A DNA stretch of 64,000 nucleotides from Aspidiotus rigidus (taxonomy: Eukaryota > Arthropoda > Insecta > Hemiptera > Diaspididae): assembly GCA_035079385.1 (NCBI GenBank), contig JAVHKY010000053.1, forward strand, positions 620,001-684,000, in the 5' to 3' direction. Below are positions 1 through 9,179 of the stretch, piece after piece. How positions within the stretch are numbered: the stretch's first letter is position 1; every line of letters starts with the position of its first letter. The notes beneath the pieces were generated by a model, which was not told the DNA's origin, ran no database searches, and saw nothing but the letters and a program-made list of their open reading frames with translations. Both the position numbers and the translations under genes were made by a program.

Positions 1-919
1 TATACGCGTGCGTTCGATTTTCGAACACCGGCAAAAAAGAAGGAGTACACGAAAATAGAAAAATTCTTACTAATTACTCAGGCCATACCAATATATACGA
101 GTATATAGGACTTTTTCTTTTTTAAAAAAAAGGAATTTTCACAAAACACAGCGTCAAATTGTTGAACGTTCCAAAATATTGTTACCCAAAGATAAAAGAC
201 CTCGTTTAACCTTTTAGATACGACTATCGTTTTGCTCTCGCCCACAATCAATTTCTGAAATAGCCTACCACATCAACTCGGTGAATTACAGCTCGTCATT
301 TCACCGAAATCGCCGATAATTTTTCTGAGAGTCGTTTTTATAATGAACTGGTTATAGAAAAATATATCATCGCAAATTCGTATAGGCCGATAAAAACTTT
401 CAAACAAGAAAGGAATATAGTCGTAGGACGCCCTACCGAGAGAAAATTTCGTGATTTTTTTCGCTCATTTTTCCGCATTTATTACCGTACTTATTAAGAT
501 TTAATATATGAATGCTTTATTTCAATACTGAAACATCGTTTTGGACCGATCTTCAACGAGAAAATTTATGGTGACATTCGAGTAACGTTTTTTATTTTTG
601 CAATTGCTAAGAGCGTCGACCTTAAAAAAATATAGCCAGGTTCGCGAAGAATATTTATATAATTTTACAAATAAGTCGAAATAGTTTGCAAGACCGAAAA
701 TTTTGAGAATCAATAACTCACAGCTCCTCAGAAAGGACTGAGGCACAAAGCAAAGTAAAAAAGTTTTTGATCGACACTCGAATCTGCTTAAATGAAAAAA
801 ACTTTCAAATTTTCGAAAGCAGGAATTCGCAACAAAAGTCTCAAGTTTCACCAAGAGGCCTCACCACATACGCACGAAATACAGGTAAGGTAATGCACAT
901 AGATAGATAAATCGTAGCT
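1..919. other. Non-coding flank downstream of the FGF gene
   Basis: No convincing gene is visible. Read on the minus strand this is immediately downstream of the FGF stop codon, so part of it is probably the 3' untranslated region. Candidate AATAAA polyadenylation signals on the minus strand lie at about 591-596, 516-521 and 478-483. Which one is used cannot be decided from sequence. Confidence 0.4.
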
Positions 920-1483
920 CTAGGGAGTTTCATCTTCCTCCGGATCAATTTCTACGGACTCTTCATCAACTTTACTCGTCTGATGCAATATCGACTTCTT
1001 TTTCTCCGTCTTTCTTCTTTTATTACCTTTTTTATTCGGCATCGAGTCGTCTTTTCCTTCGTTTTTCTTCAGCAACGAAGCTTTACTTTCCTCGTCGTTC
1101 TCCTCGTCCGCGGTCTTCTTTTTCTTCTTCCTTTTCTGCTGTTTCCGACATTTATTACTAATGGTGATTTTGGTATGGTGCGCTGGCGGACACAGTTGGT
1201 GATGTCGCAAACTGTGACGATTCGATTTCGGTTGCATCGCTAGCAGTCTATTCTCCAAATCGAGAATACTTTGATGGTCGACCGGTTGCGGTAAGACTTC
1301 CGTGTACGAGGCCCACTTCCCTAAAGTGTGATTTACTTTTATTTCGACCTTACGCGGAGTACCATTCTTCGAAATGGCCAGGTAAAAAGTTCGTCTGTGA
1401 TCGGAGTGTCTCGTTGAGGAGTAAACGTTATAATAATCTTTCTCCAATTTTTCGTCGAAAACACATTCGTCTTGGAATTCTCT
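920..1483 (-). CDS. Fibroblast growth factor family protein, C-terminal exon
   Basis: The minus strand encodes the second half of an FGF beta-trefoil domain. Seen directly: a Cys-Val-Phe motif 9 codons into the exon, then YYNVYSSTRH, a Tyr-Leu-Ala-Ile strand, KNGTPRK and a closing VLPQPVD. These match in order and spacing the conserved C-terminal FGF core (CVFxE...YNxYSS...Y.A..K.GTPR...LP.PV). FGFs are secreted ligands of receptor tyrosine kinases; in insects they guide tracheal and mesodermal cell migration. The exon opens at a splice acceptor (pyrimidine run plus CAG, 1484-1489), reading REFQDECVF; there is no start codon here, so the N-terminal half lies in upstream exons. After the domain comes a low-complexity tail of about 100 residues, first Lys-rich (a run of five or more Lys), then acidic, ending at a stop at 920. 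Such a basic tail could bind heparan sulphate (inference). The exact FGF subfamily is not resolved. Confidence 0.85.
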   Translation of the reverse strand, partial: REFQDECVFDEKLEKDYYNVYSSTRHSDHRRTFYLAISKNGTPRKVEIKVNHTLGKWASYTEVLPQPVDHQSILDLENRLLAMQPKSNRHSLRHHQLCPPAHHTKITISNKCRKQQKRKKKKKTADEENDEESKASLLKKNEGKDDSMPNKKGNKRRKTEKKKSILHQTSKVDEESVEIDPEEDETP

Positions 1484-1489
1484 CTGGAA
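1484..1489 (-). promoter_or_regulatory. Splice acceptor of the FGF exon
   Basis: Read on the minus strand, a T-rich tract followed by CAG precedes the FGF coding frame. A second AG two bases further in gives an alternative acceptor, which would start the exon at 1481 and change the junction phase. Confidence 0.6.
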
Positions 1490-1736
1490 AAATAAGAAAA
1501 TTTAAAGAAATTAGATTCTGCGAGAGGCAGTTTCGATTCACGTGAGTTCATAAATTGAAGAGGTTATTTTCGAGCTCTATATTTTTGGAAGACCTAAATA
1601 ATGAGAACTTTGGTATTTTAATTAAAATATTTTCTATAGATAAAAAATAAACATTGCATTGTGGAACATGCCTATCCCAGTCGATGGTTCGGGTGTCTTT
1701 TTTGACAGGAAGTTCCCTCATCCTTTGGTAGCCGAC

Positions 1737-1870
1737 CTCATGATCGAATTTTCGTAGTCTCTATAGTAAGTCAAGTAGACGTATTCGCAGGTCACTTCAA
1801 TCGCTATGTTAAAGATAGGAGAGGGACGGGGTGTGTCTCGTTCTTTAATTCTACAGCGGCGACTCAAAAT
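1737..1870 (-). other. Possible upstream FGF exon (speculative)
   Basis: An open minus-strand frame here reads IAIEVTCEYVY followed about ten residues later by ENS. It loosely resembles the stretch before the last FGF exon (I..x.VT..Y....YGS). If the exon ends at the GT at 1736-1735 and the second acceptor AG is used, the frames join to give a plausible spacing to the CVF motif. The donor GTCGGC is a poor match to consensus and the similarity is weak, so this may be chance. Confidence 0.2.
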
Positions 1871-2100
1871 TCGAAGTATGGGAGTCATTTGAAACTTTTT
1901 ACTGTCTACCATCCGTCTGGAATTTTCTCTAATCCGCACTCTCTCCAGATATTTTTTCCGGCTGCCACGTTTGTCACGATATTAGCGAACCAAATGGAAT
2001 TTTAGCTGGGAACCTGTTGTAAGGAGGGGGGGGGGGAGCGAAAAATTTGCCGTACGTCGTCCAACCAAAAACATAGAAAAATTTTGAGCCTCGAGCTATA

Positions 2101-4525
2101 CAGGGTGTACCAGAAAGATGTTACCAGTTGAATGAGAGTTAGCGCTAAATCTGTCGTAGCGCGAAAACGCAAAACGTTAGACGTATATTGAATGTACGAA
2201 TTTCGTACCTCCATTTTAACATTAATTTGAGCCATATCCGAAGTTTCTACGACTTTTCTGAGCCGAGTTATGGACCAAAATGTGCCGAAATTTTACGGCA
2301 GGAGTTCCCAAAGTTGTGAATTATCGAAAAACAATTTTCCATGACTGAAAGAATCGCATAATCTTCAAAGTGTTCACCGATCCTGCAGTAAAATTTAGCG
2401 CTGAATCCGAATAAGATTGTTAAAAATTTCTGCGAAGCACCAAAATGGGTTTATGGGCCCAAAAAGGGTCAAAATATGCCCAAAATGATGAAATCGCCCA
2501 ACCTACAAAGTTTTTCTTGTTCCTAGGGTAAAATTGTGTGCTGAGTTGAGAAAAAACTGTTGAATGCGAAGCATCAAAGTGTGTGAAGTGCCCAAAAACG
2601 ATCATAATTTTACCGATTTGGAAAATCGCTTAGTCTTTCAAATTTCATTTGGTTCTCAAAGAAATCGAGCTTCGCGAGAACAAAGATTGCTCCCGGTGAT
2701 CGACTGAGGCTCTGCGTATGATCGAAGCTAGTAACAGTGCGAAAACTCACATTTTTTCATCAGGCGATGGAGAGCATGGTGCTAAGATGCTCGTCTTACA
2801 ATGTGAACCCGCAGTGATCAATTAGCCATAGTGCCTCTGCAATGAATGCGGGTAACAGTGCGATCATTTTCTCATAGCGTCAGCCGAGAGAGTGACGTTT
2901 CTGGGAAGCTTGTCTTCCGTTGTCAGCTCGCAGTGAGAGATTGGATAGGGTCCTCGATACCACGGAGTCAAACGAATGCTCAAAAATTCTCGTGGTTTCT
3001 CATAGAGGCGCAAATGCCTTAAAGTTCTCTCTTTCGAGATAAACCACGAGGATTTCCGTGCATTCACCCGCCTCGATCATACGCGGGGCCTAGGTCGATC
3101 TCTTACCGCGAGCATGTATCATTCCCTCCTCCGAGTGAAATCCTGAGAAATTCTGGGCGTTCGTCTGTCTCAATCAAAGACTGAGCTGTAGCTGGTCGCT
3201 CATCACGAGCAAGACCGAATTTGTGGTATCTTCCCATTGCCTCAGTCAAGGAGTTTTTGCACTTTGGCCCGCTTCGTTCATAGGTGCGGCGTCAGTTGAT
3301 CTCTCATCGCAAGCACGCAACAGAAGACCAACCTTGCGTTCTTAGACTGAAACAACGAGAGTTTTCGCACTTTTTCCCGCTTTAATCATACGCAGAGCCC
3401 TAGTCGATCTCTCACTGCGAACCTTCAACGGAAGATCAATGTGTCGTCTCCCTCCAATCTCCAAATAAGGAGAATTCCCACTATTTCCTCTTTTGGATCT
3501 GTCACCCGACGCTAGTCGATCTCTCACTCCGCGAGCACTCAACGGCAGACGAACGTGTCGACATTCCTTCCAACCCCTCAATCAACAATTTTACTGCAGA
3601 ATGAAAAAAATTTTTGATTTTTCATTTTGGAGATCATCTAGGGCCATTTCAGTATTTTCCTCGGACTCGGCGCTACATTTGACTTCAGAATTGAAAACAA
3701 CTTTTGAAGATTACGCAGATTTTTTATCTTGGAGGAATTTTGATTCTCTTTGAGCCCAAACCCATTTTGGTGCTTCGAAGAACTTTTAAAGCATTTTTTT
3801 CAGATTCAGCGCGAAATTCCATTGGAAAATCAAATTAAAATTTCAAAGTTTGAACGATTTTCCAATTTGGAGAAATTTTGGCCCTTTACGGGCCCAATAA
3901 CCCCTTTTTGGTGCTTCGAAGAACTTTTAAAGCATTTTTTTTCAGACTCAGCGCGAAATTCTACTTGAAAATTGAATTAAACTTTGAAAGTTCGAACGAT
4001 TTTCCAATTTGGGGAAATTTTGACCCTTTTGGGGCCCATTAATCCATTTCGATACTTCGAAGAATTTTTTAAACCTTTTTTCGGACTCAGCACGAAATCC
4101 CACTTTTAAAAATCAAAATACAATTCAAAAGTTTAAACGATTTTCTAACTTGGGGAAATTTTGACCCTTTTTAGGCCCATTAACCCATTTTGGTGCTTCT
4201 TAGGATTTTGTTCCTATTTTTTTCGTTTTCCCCGTCCAAATTCACTTAAGAAACAATAATCTCATTATTAAAACTTTCGAAATTCGTCTCTATACTGTAA
4301 ATTAATTCATTTTCAAACCCTATTTTGGGAACCCTGGCGATTTGGTGAATTTTCGGCACATGTTGGTCCATAATTCGGCTCAGAAAAGTCGTAGAAACTT
4401 CGGATATGGCTCAAATTAAAGATAAAATTGTGATACAAAATTTATACATTTGAACTATACGTCTAACGTTTCACGTTTTCGCGCTACGACAGATTTAGCG
4501 CAAACTCCCATTTAATTGGTAACAT
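2101..4525. mobile_element. Family A foldback element, copy 1
   Basis: The left end begins CAGGGTGTACCAGAAAGATG and runs about 200 bases through conserved blocks (GCGCTAAATCTGTCG, CGTTAGACGTAT, GAGCCATATCCGAAG, GAGCCGAGTTATGG). The same blocks return in reverse complement at 4330-4525, so the element has inverted repeats of about 200 bp. Inside the left arm are modules around GGGCCCAAAAAGGGTCAAAA; inside the right arm (3740-4200) the same modules appear inverted about every 120 bp. The centre (2640-3580) is a diverged tandem array with units containing GAGAGATCGACT or its complement. The extreme right end is missing where the tRNA-like patch begins. No coding capacity is seen. Confidence 0.8.
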
Positions 4526-4560
4526 AAGAAGAAGAGGGAATATAACGAAAAAATCTCCTA

Positions 4561-4633
4561 GCTCGAGCGGGAATCGAACCCACGACCTTTCGTTTTCATA
4601 ACGAGAGCGATTATCACAGAGGTACCAGGCCCC
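4561..4633 (-). repeat. tRNA-like sequence, probable SINE head
   Basis: On the minus strand there is a good polymerase III B box (GGTTCGATTCC within a T-arm-like stem) about 50 bases after a GGTACCTCTGTGATAATC segment that could be a degraded A box. An anticodon-stem-like TCGTT/AACGA pair lies between them. The ends do not form an acceptor stem and no CCA or clean seven-base loop can be drawn, so it is not a functional tRNA gene. A tRNA-derived SINE or tRNA pseudogene is likeliest. Confidence 0.45.
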
Positions 4634-4808
4634 AAGATTAGGTCGTCATATTCCGCCTTCAGACGGAAGTTCCACAGGATCTGAAGACTACAATACATTA
4701 GGCTGTTGCAGACGCACACTAAAGCCTATAGTATAGGAAAGAGCCGCGAACCCCTAGAGGAGGGAGGTGATTAAAGGATATGTATCAGTGCGGATACTCA
4801 CGAGGAAT

Positions 4809-4915
4809 CATTAGATAAGGATAGAAGAGGAAATACGACGAAATTCCCGCTCGGGCCAGGACATTTTTCATCAAATTTCCTCTTCTATTCCTATCTATAT
4901 CTTTATCTAATTGTG
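4809..4915. repeat. Short inverted repeat beside the tRNA-like patch
   Basis: ATTAGATAAGGATAGAAGAG near 4809 is mirrored by CTCTTCTATTCCTATC with ATCTTTATCTAAT ending near 4915. Between them lies AATTCCCGCTCGGGCC, which echoes the segment flanking the tRNA-like sequence at 4526-4575. It probably belongs to the same small repeat insertion. Confidence 0.4.
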
Positions 4916-5269
4916 CACTAAGAAAAATTTCTTCTTTTTTCTCTCCCTTTTCACGTTTCTGTGGTATTAGAAATTGGACTCGAAAAAACTCCGATTGAAG
5001 GAAGATTCAACGAATTTCTATTCTGGCATCTACCTGATGAGTGACCTTGACGCACTTAATTACTTCGGAGACTTGAATCAAGTTCTTTCCTCTATTATTG
5101 AAGGTAGACCAGTGTAGGTTTTGACATGGATAAATCTCGAAGCAGCAGGTCAATCTGACGCACAGTACACTAGGCTTTGTCTTCTATTAAGGCCGCAGCT
5201 CAAGAATCCTGCCACCATTGCCAGACGGAATTCCTTCTTCCCTGGCGTGATCATTTCAGTTTAGGCAGT

Positions 5270-5385
5270 TCAGTAGAAGGAAGTACACTCTGAGTTGCCT
5301 TCGTCGTTAGTCTCAACAACTGATTCCTGCAACACACTTTGTATTGAATGCGACTCGGTTGATGTGTCTACCTCGCTGCCCAGAC
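5270..5385 (-). pseudogene. Coding-like fragment split by the MULE (downstream part)
   Basis: A minus-strand frame ends at a stop at 5270. When the MULE and one TSD copy are removed, this frame continues without a break into the frame at 7399-7420 on the other side. The joined stretch is Ser/Glu/Thr-rich with no recognised domain. This suggests the MULE inserted into an open reading frame of a host or transposon gene, though about 50 open codons could arise by chance. Confidence 0.35.
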
Positions 5386-5395
5386 TATTCACATG
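5386..5395. repeat. Target-site duplication, left (CTATTCACAT)
   Basis: This ten-base sequence is repeated exactly at 7389-7398, immediately outside the two inverted ends of the MULE. Mutator-like elements usually make 8-11 bp duplications. Confidence 0.8.
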
Positions 5396-5590
5396 ATTGT
5401 ACGACATTTTCTCGAAAGCATTTTCACGAAAAGACAAATTCTCGAAAACCATGTTCTCGAAAGACATTTTCTCGAAACGACATTTCCTCGAAAATTTTTT
5501 TTTTACAATTTGTGAAACCGACAATTTTTCGAAAATGTAAAAACGACGTGTCTAAGAATTAAAACGACATAAAATTTAATAACAACGATT

Positions 5591-7110
5591 CTATGAAATG
5601 TCAACATTTGCACCGATAGTTTTCAAGTAATCCAACAAGGGCCTCTGGTCATATTCTGTTGCAATGGATTCCAACCGTCTTTGCCGATCTACCCACTTTT
5701 TTGCGGGGGCTGCTTTCACCTTTTTCCCCATTGCCAGCTCCATTATACAAACCTCCATGTATCCTTGTTCTTTTTGGATCTCGCCTATTGCACTATACAA
5801 ATCTGGATGAGTCTTACCAACAACGGTCCAGAACCGGTTGTGCCAACCTTCGGACACGTTGTTGGTTAGATGTGATTTCGTGAATGCACTGTCGTAATGA
5901 TTCCATAATTCAATACTGTACCTCGGCGGTACGGCTGGGGGGCCGGCTTGCCGGTAATGTAATACTCTGCGAAGTCATCATACAGATCGTGGAGAGCAGG
6001 AGGACAAGCTGCACGAAGTGTGGTGAAGGCGTTCGGGACTTGTGCAACGGGCACGAAAGCCAACGCAAGGAGCTGGTGAGTATAATTCCTAATCGATCGA
6101 TCGCATGTATCGCGATATTGTGCCTGTAGGCCGCTTTCTTGCACACGCCGATACACGATCTGCCCAAGGTGAAAGTAGCATCCACTCTGCGGTATGTTCG
6201 GGAATACCTCGCGGCACGCGTTGATAATTGCCAATTCGAAATCTGTCATTATTCTCGTTGGTAGACATGGGTCTACGTTGTAACGAATCACCGCATCTCG
6301 TACCGCTTCCAGTACTTCTTTATACAACGCCGTCTTCTTACCGGAAAGGAAAGCATACACTAAAGGTATCGGGACAACCTCATTCGGATGCCCTGTTCGT
6401 GGGCGGAGACCAATGACGGTGAAGACCCGGACGAAAATGTTTGGTGCAGTTTTAAATGTGCCGTCCAGAAACCAAATGGAACTGGCACACAGGAGCTCGA
6501 TGTTTTTGCGTGTTGCGAAAACTATGACTCGATCGTGAGGTGGTCTTTCCTCACCTTCATCATCTTCCTCATCCTCTGAGTCGGAGTCCTCAGGAGGTCC
6601 TGAATCGTGCAACAGGAATTGCTCTTGTAGCAATGTTTTCGTATATCGCTCTGGGATGTCCCCGAGATCGGACAGTTTTAACGGATTAGCTGGTAACTCT
6701 TTCTTACGGATTCTCTGCATCGTTCTAACTAACGCAGGTTGAGAGGGCAATTGGCTTAGTACCTCTTCAGGTACACCTTGTAACTCGGTGCGCAGCAACT
6801 GAGCCGGCGGCAGCTCCGGGTGCTCCTCGGCCTTTCTTTTCAATGACTGCGTAATTTTTGAGGCGACGTTTTCTTCCACATTCGGTGGATGGAGGTGTTC
6901 GGAATTATCTGGCCCCTTGAACACCACAACGGGTACGCCAGCCGCAGGGTCACTCGTGATGGCACGGGCAGTGCACTCCTTTGTGTAATACCTCTTGCAA
7001 ACCCAATAGGCGCGCCCATTCGATACGTTCGTTCGTTGGTAGACATACCCCTGTAGGAGCATCTGTTTGCCGTCGATTTCAGCCATACTTTCTTCGAGGA
7101 TACTGAACAT
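5591..7110 (-). pseudogene. MULE transposase with N-terminal FLYWCH finger, one frameshift
   Basis: The start codon at 7110 opens a 414-codon frame. Residues about 15-75 form a FLYWCH-type zinc finger (Cys38, Cys46, His72, His74, with YWVCK). Residues 174-188 are an acidic run. The MULE DDE catalytic domain follows: WFLDGTFK (Asp216), MTDFE (Asp290) and GCYFH with the Cys311-x2-His314 motif typical of MULEs. The frame is lost after the G6 run at 5937-5942 (C6 on the coding strand). In another frame the family's ELWNHYD and the VSEGWHNRFW motif continue to a stop at 5591. One indel in that homopolymer therefore separates this copy from an intact protein of about 500 residues. It would act in the nucleus, cutting and joining element ends. 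Being inside matching TIRs, it is the element's own gene. Confidence 0.88.
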
Positions 7111-7216
7111 TATTCGGCCAGTAGCCAGGACCTCAGTATTTATAATTATTTTCTAGGCAAAAACTTAATGCGGGAATGACGTCACTGCTCTCCGAGAAAC
7201 ACAAATACTGCATTTA

Positions 7217-7388
7217 TAAATTTTCGAGGAAATGTCGTACATCAATCTTTCGAGGGAATATCGTTCGAGAATTTGTATTCGAGAAATTGTCGTTCGAGAA
7301 TTTGTTTTTCGAGAATCCGTTTTTCGAGGAAATGTCCCTCGAGAAATTGTCTTTTCGAGAAAATGTTTTCGAGAAAATGTCGTGAAAC
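7217..7388. repeat. MULE right inverted end made of short tandem units
   Basis: About nine degenerate copies of a TTCGAGAAAATGTC-like unit, spaced roughly 17-20 bases apart, form the right end. The left end (5396-5535) has about six such units in inverse orientation. Confidence 0.75.
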
Positions 7389-7398
7389 CTATTCACAT
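7389..7398. repeat. Target-site duplication, right (CTATTCACAT)
   Basis: Exact copy of 5386-5395, directly outside the right MULE end. Confidence 0.8.
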
Positions 7399-7489
7399 AC
7401 GCCTCGGAGTTTCCGCTCACGACCCCTCAAAGCTTTAAGCGCTGCTTTGCACAGCTCTTGCTGTCTTTTATGTCTAACTTTAGCTCCTT

Positions 7490-9130
7490 ACGAGCCAATT
7501 GGTAATTTTTATCAGGCTGTGAAGGAACGCTACGGCCAGACTGTACGATTAAGAGTCGTGACGAGCAGGTGCTAAAGTGCAGAGCGGAGATAAATGAGCG
7601 ATAGCGTGAGCATTTCGGAGATCTGAACCAGGGCGGGTTTGAGTGACGAACCAACCTGGAAAGAATTTGAAAGGGTGCTCAACAGCCTACCAAACAACAA
7701 GGCCCCCGGAGTGGACGGCCTATTTTCGGAGATGCTTAAGAACGGTAGCACGCAGTTGAAAAGAAAGCTCTTCAGTTTATGTCTCACCATATGGAAGATG
7801 GGAAGGGTCCCGGAGGAGAACTGGTGAAGATTTACAAGAAAAAAGGGGCCATCGTGGACTGTAGTAATTATCGCGGAATTTCTCTTTTGGTATCGGCCAG
7901 GAAGCTACTTGTAAAAGTCATCAACAACAGGCTAACCCAGGTAGTGGAATTGACAACACCAGATTCGCAGTCAGGCTTCAGACAGCACAGAGGCACAGCG
8001 GACATGACTTTCACGCTGAGACAGTTGATGGAGAAAACGTTAAAGCAGGATCGCAAGTGTACATTATCTCAGTCGAACTTCAGGAAGCTTTCGATTCAGT
8101 CGACAGGAATACATTGTAGAAATTTCTAGAAAAATTTGGATGTCCTAACAAACTGGTACAGCTGATCGAAGAGCTGCACAAAGACAACCGCGCTCAAGTG
8201 CTACTCGATAGTGACGTGACCGACTCATTCAGCGCACTCTGCGACGTGAGATAGGATTGCGTGCTCGCTCCCGCTCTTCTCATTACATTTATGAACGCTG
8301 TTCTGCATGAGGTAGATGGACTCAAAGACAGAAGTGCGTTGTTGAAACTTTTAAATCGAAATAGACTGAAGGCCAACACAAAATGCCGCTACACATACGT
8401 CTCCAAGCTACAGTATCGTGACCCATAGTGCCAATAAAGCTCAAGAGATAGCCAATTTATTCAGCGATGCGTACAAGTTGTTCGGCCTAACTATCAATGT
8501 ATCAAAAACTGAACTGCTGCGTATGGCAAGCTACGAAGATACGCATAGATAAGACAGTTATTCGGATGGTCGATAAGTTTGCATACCTCGGACCAACTCG
8601 CGCCTTTCACCGCCTCAGACGAAGGATATTCGATAACAAAGATATTGGCATCCCGAACAAGATTGCGGTCTTCCGGGCTGAACTACTACCCTCCCTTCTG
8701 TATGGCTCAGAGTCGTGGGTCCTATACCGCAAGCTAATCAGGGAACTGAAAAGTTTCAGCAAAGGCAGCTGCGGAGGAATTTCGGCACCTGACGGTCCGA
8801 CTTCATCACGAACAAAGAAATACTTCACTGAGCAGGGGCTCTGCATGGGCAAGAACCAACTTCGTTGGCTAGGCCATAGGCGGCTCCCTAATATGGTCCT
8901 GTACGCTGAATTTTCAGACGGGAAAATAAGAGAGCGGTGGCCAGAAGAATAGGGACAAGGACTAGATTCACATTTTGCTTCAGCGGGCACGAATTGCGAA
9001 CCGATGGAGCAGCTGGTGGGAAACAGAACCGCCTCGTGGAAGATAATTTATGAGTACCAGGAGTCGAATGCTCCAAGATCGAGGTGGAACGCGCTGGATC
9101 CCGTCACCTTCATCTGCAACGACTGACAGA
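7490..9130 (+). pseudogene. RTE-type LINE reverse transcriptase, decayed
   Basis: Reverse transcriptase motifs appear in order across several frames. They are: FYQAVKERYG near 7507; a linker with LKCRAEINER where a TAG replaces an expected Trp (about 7590); NNKAPGVDGL (7695); IYKKKG...DCSNYRGISLL (7830-7890); and PDSQSGFRQHRGTADMTFTL (7960-8020). A degraded active-site region follows around 8385-8410, where no YADD can be read. Then come LFGLTINVSKTELL (8480) and a C-terminal part with FAYLG, LLPSLLYGSESW and QLRWLGH (8575-8880). This arrangement is that of RTE-clade LINEs often labelled craniofacial development protein 2-like. At least three frameshifts and several stops make it inactive. 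It is 5'-truncated (no endonuclease) and lacks a recognisable 3' tail. Confidence 0.85.
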
Positions 9131-9179
9131 GACTTATCACTTGCAGGATCGGAATAATCGCACCCAACCGGACCCACAA

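Larger units (their letters stand above)
5396..7388 (-). mobile_element. MULE DNA transposon with tandem-repeat inverted ends
   Basis: This 1993-bp element has inverted termini (ACGACATTTTCTCG internal to the left end and its complement CGAGAAAATGTCGT at the right) and a perfect 10-bp TSD. Each end is an array of degenerate units of about 17-20 bases built on TTCGAGAAAATGTC: roughly 5400-5535 on the left and 7217-7388 on the right. A transposase gene on the minus strand fills the interior. The exact TSD and single frameshift point to a fairly recent insertion. Confidence 0.85.

Noticed and set aside
983..1243. Plus-strand ORF rich in Phe/Leu opposite the FGF exon
   Set aside because: It is the complement of the Lys/Glu-rich FGF tail; the composition is a by-product.
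4561..4633. Functional tRNA gene
   Set aside because: Only the B box and T-arm are convincing. The acceptor ends do not pair and the anticodon loop is irregular.
5396..7388. FLYWCH/MULE gene as a host zinc-finger gene
   Set aside because: It lies exactly within inverted ends flanked by a TSD, so it is a transposon gene.
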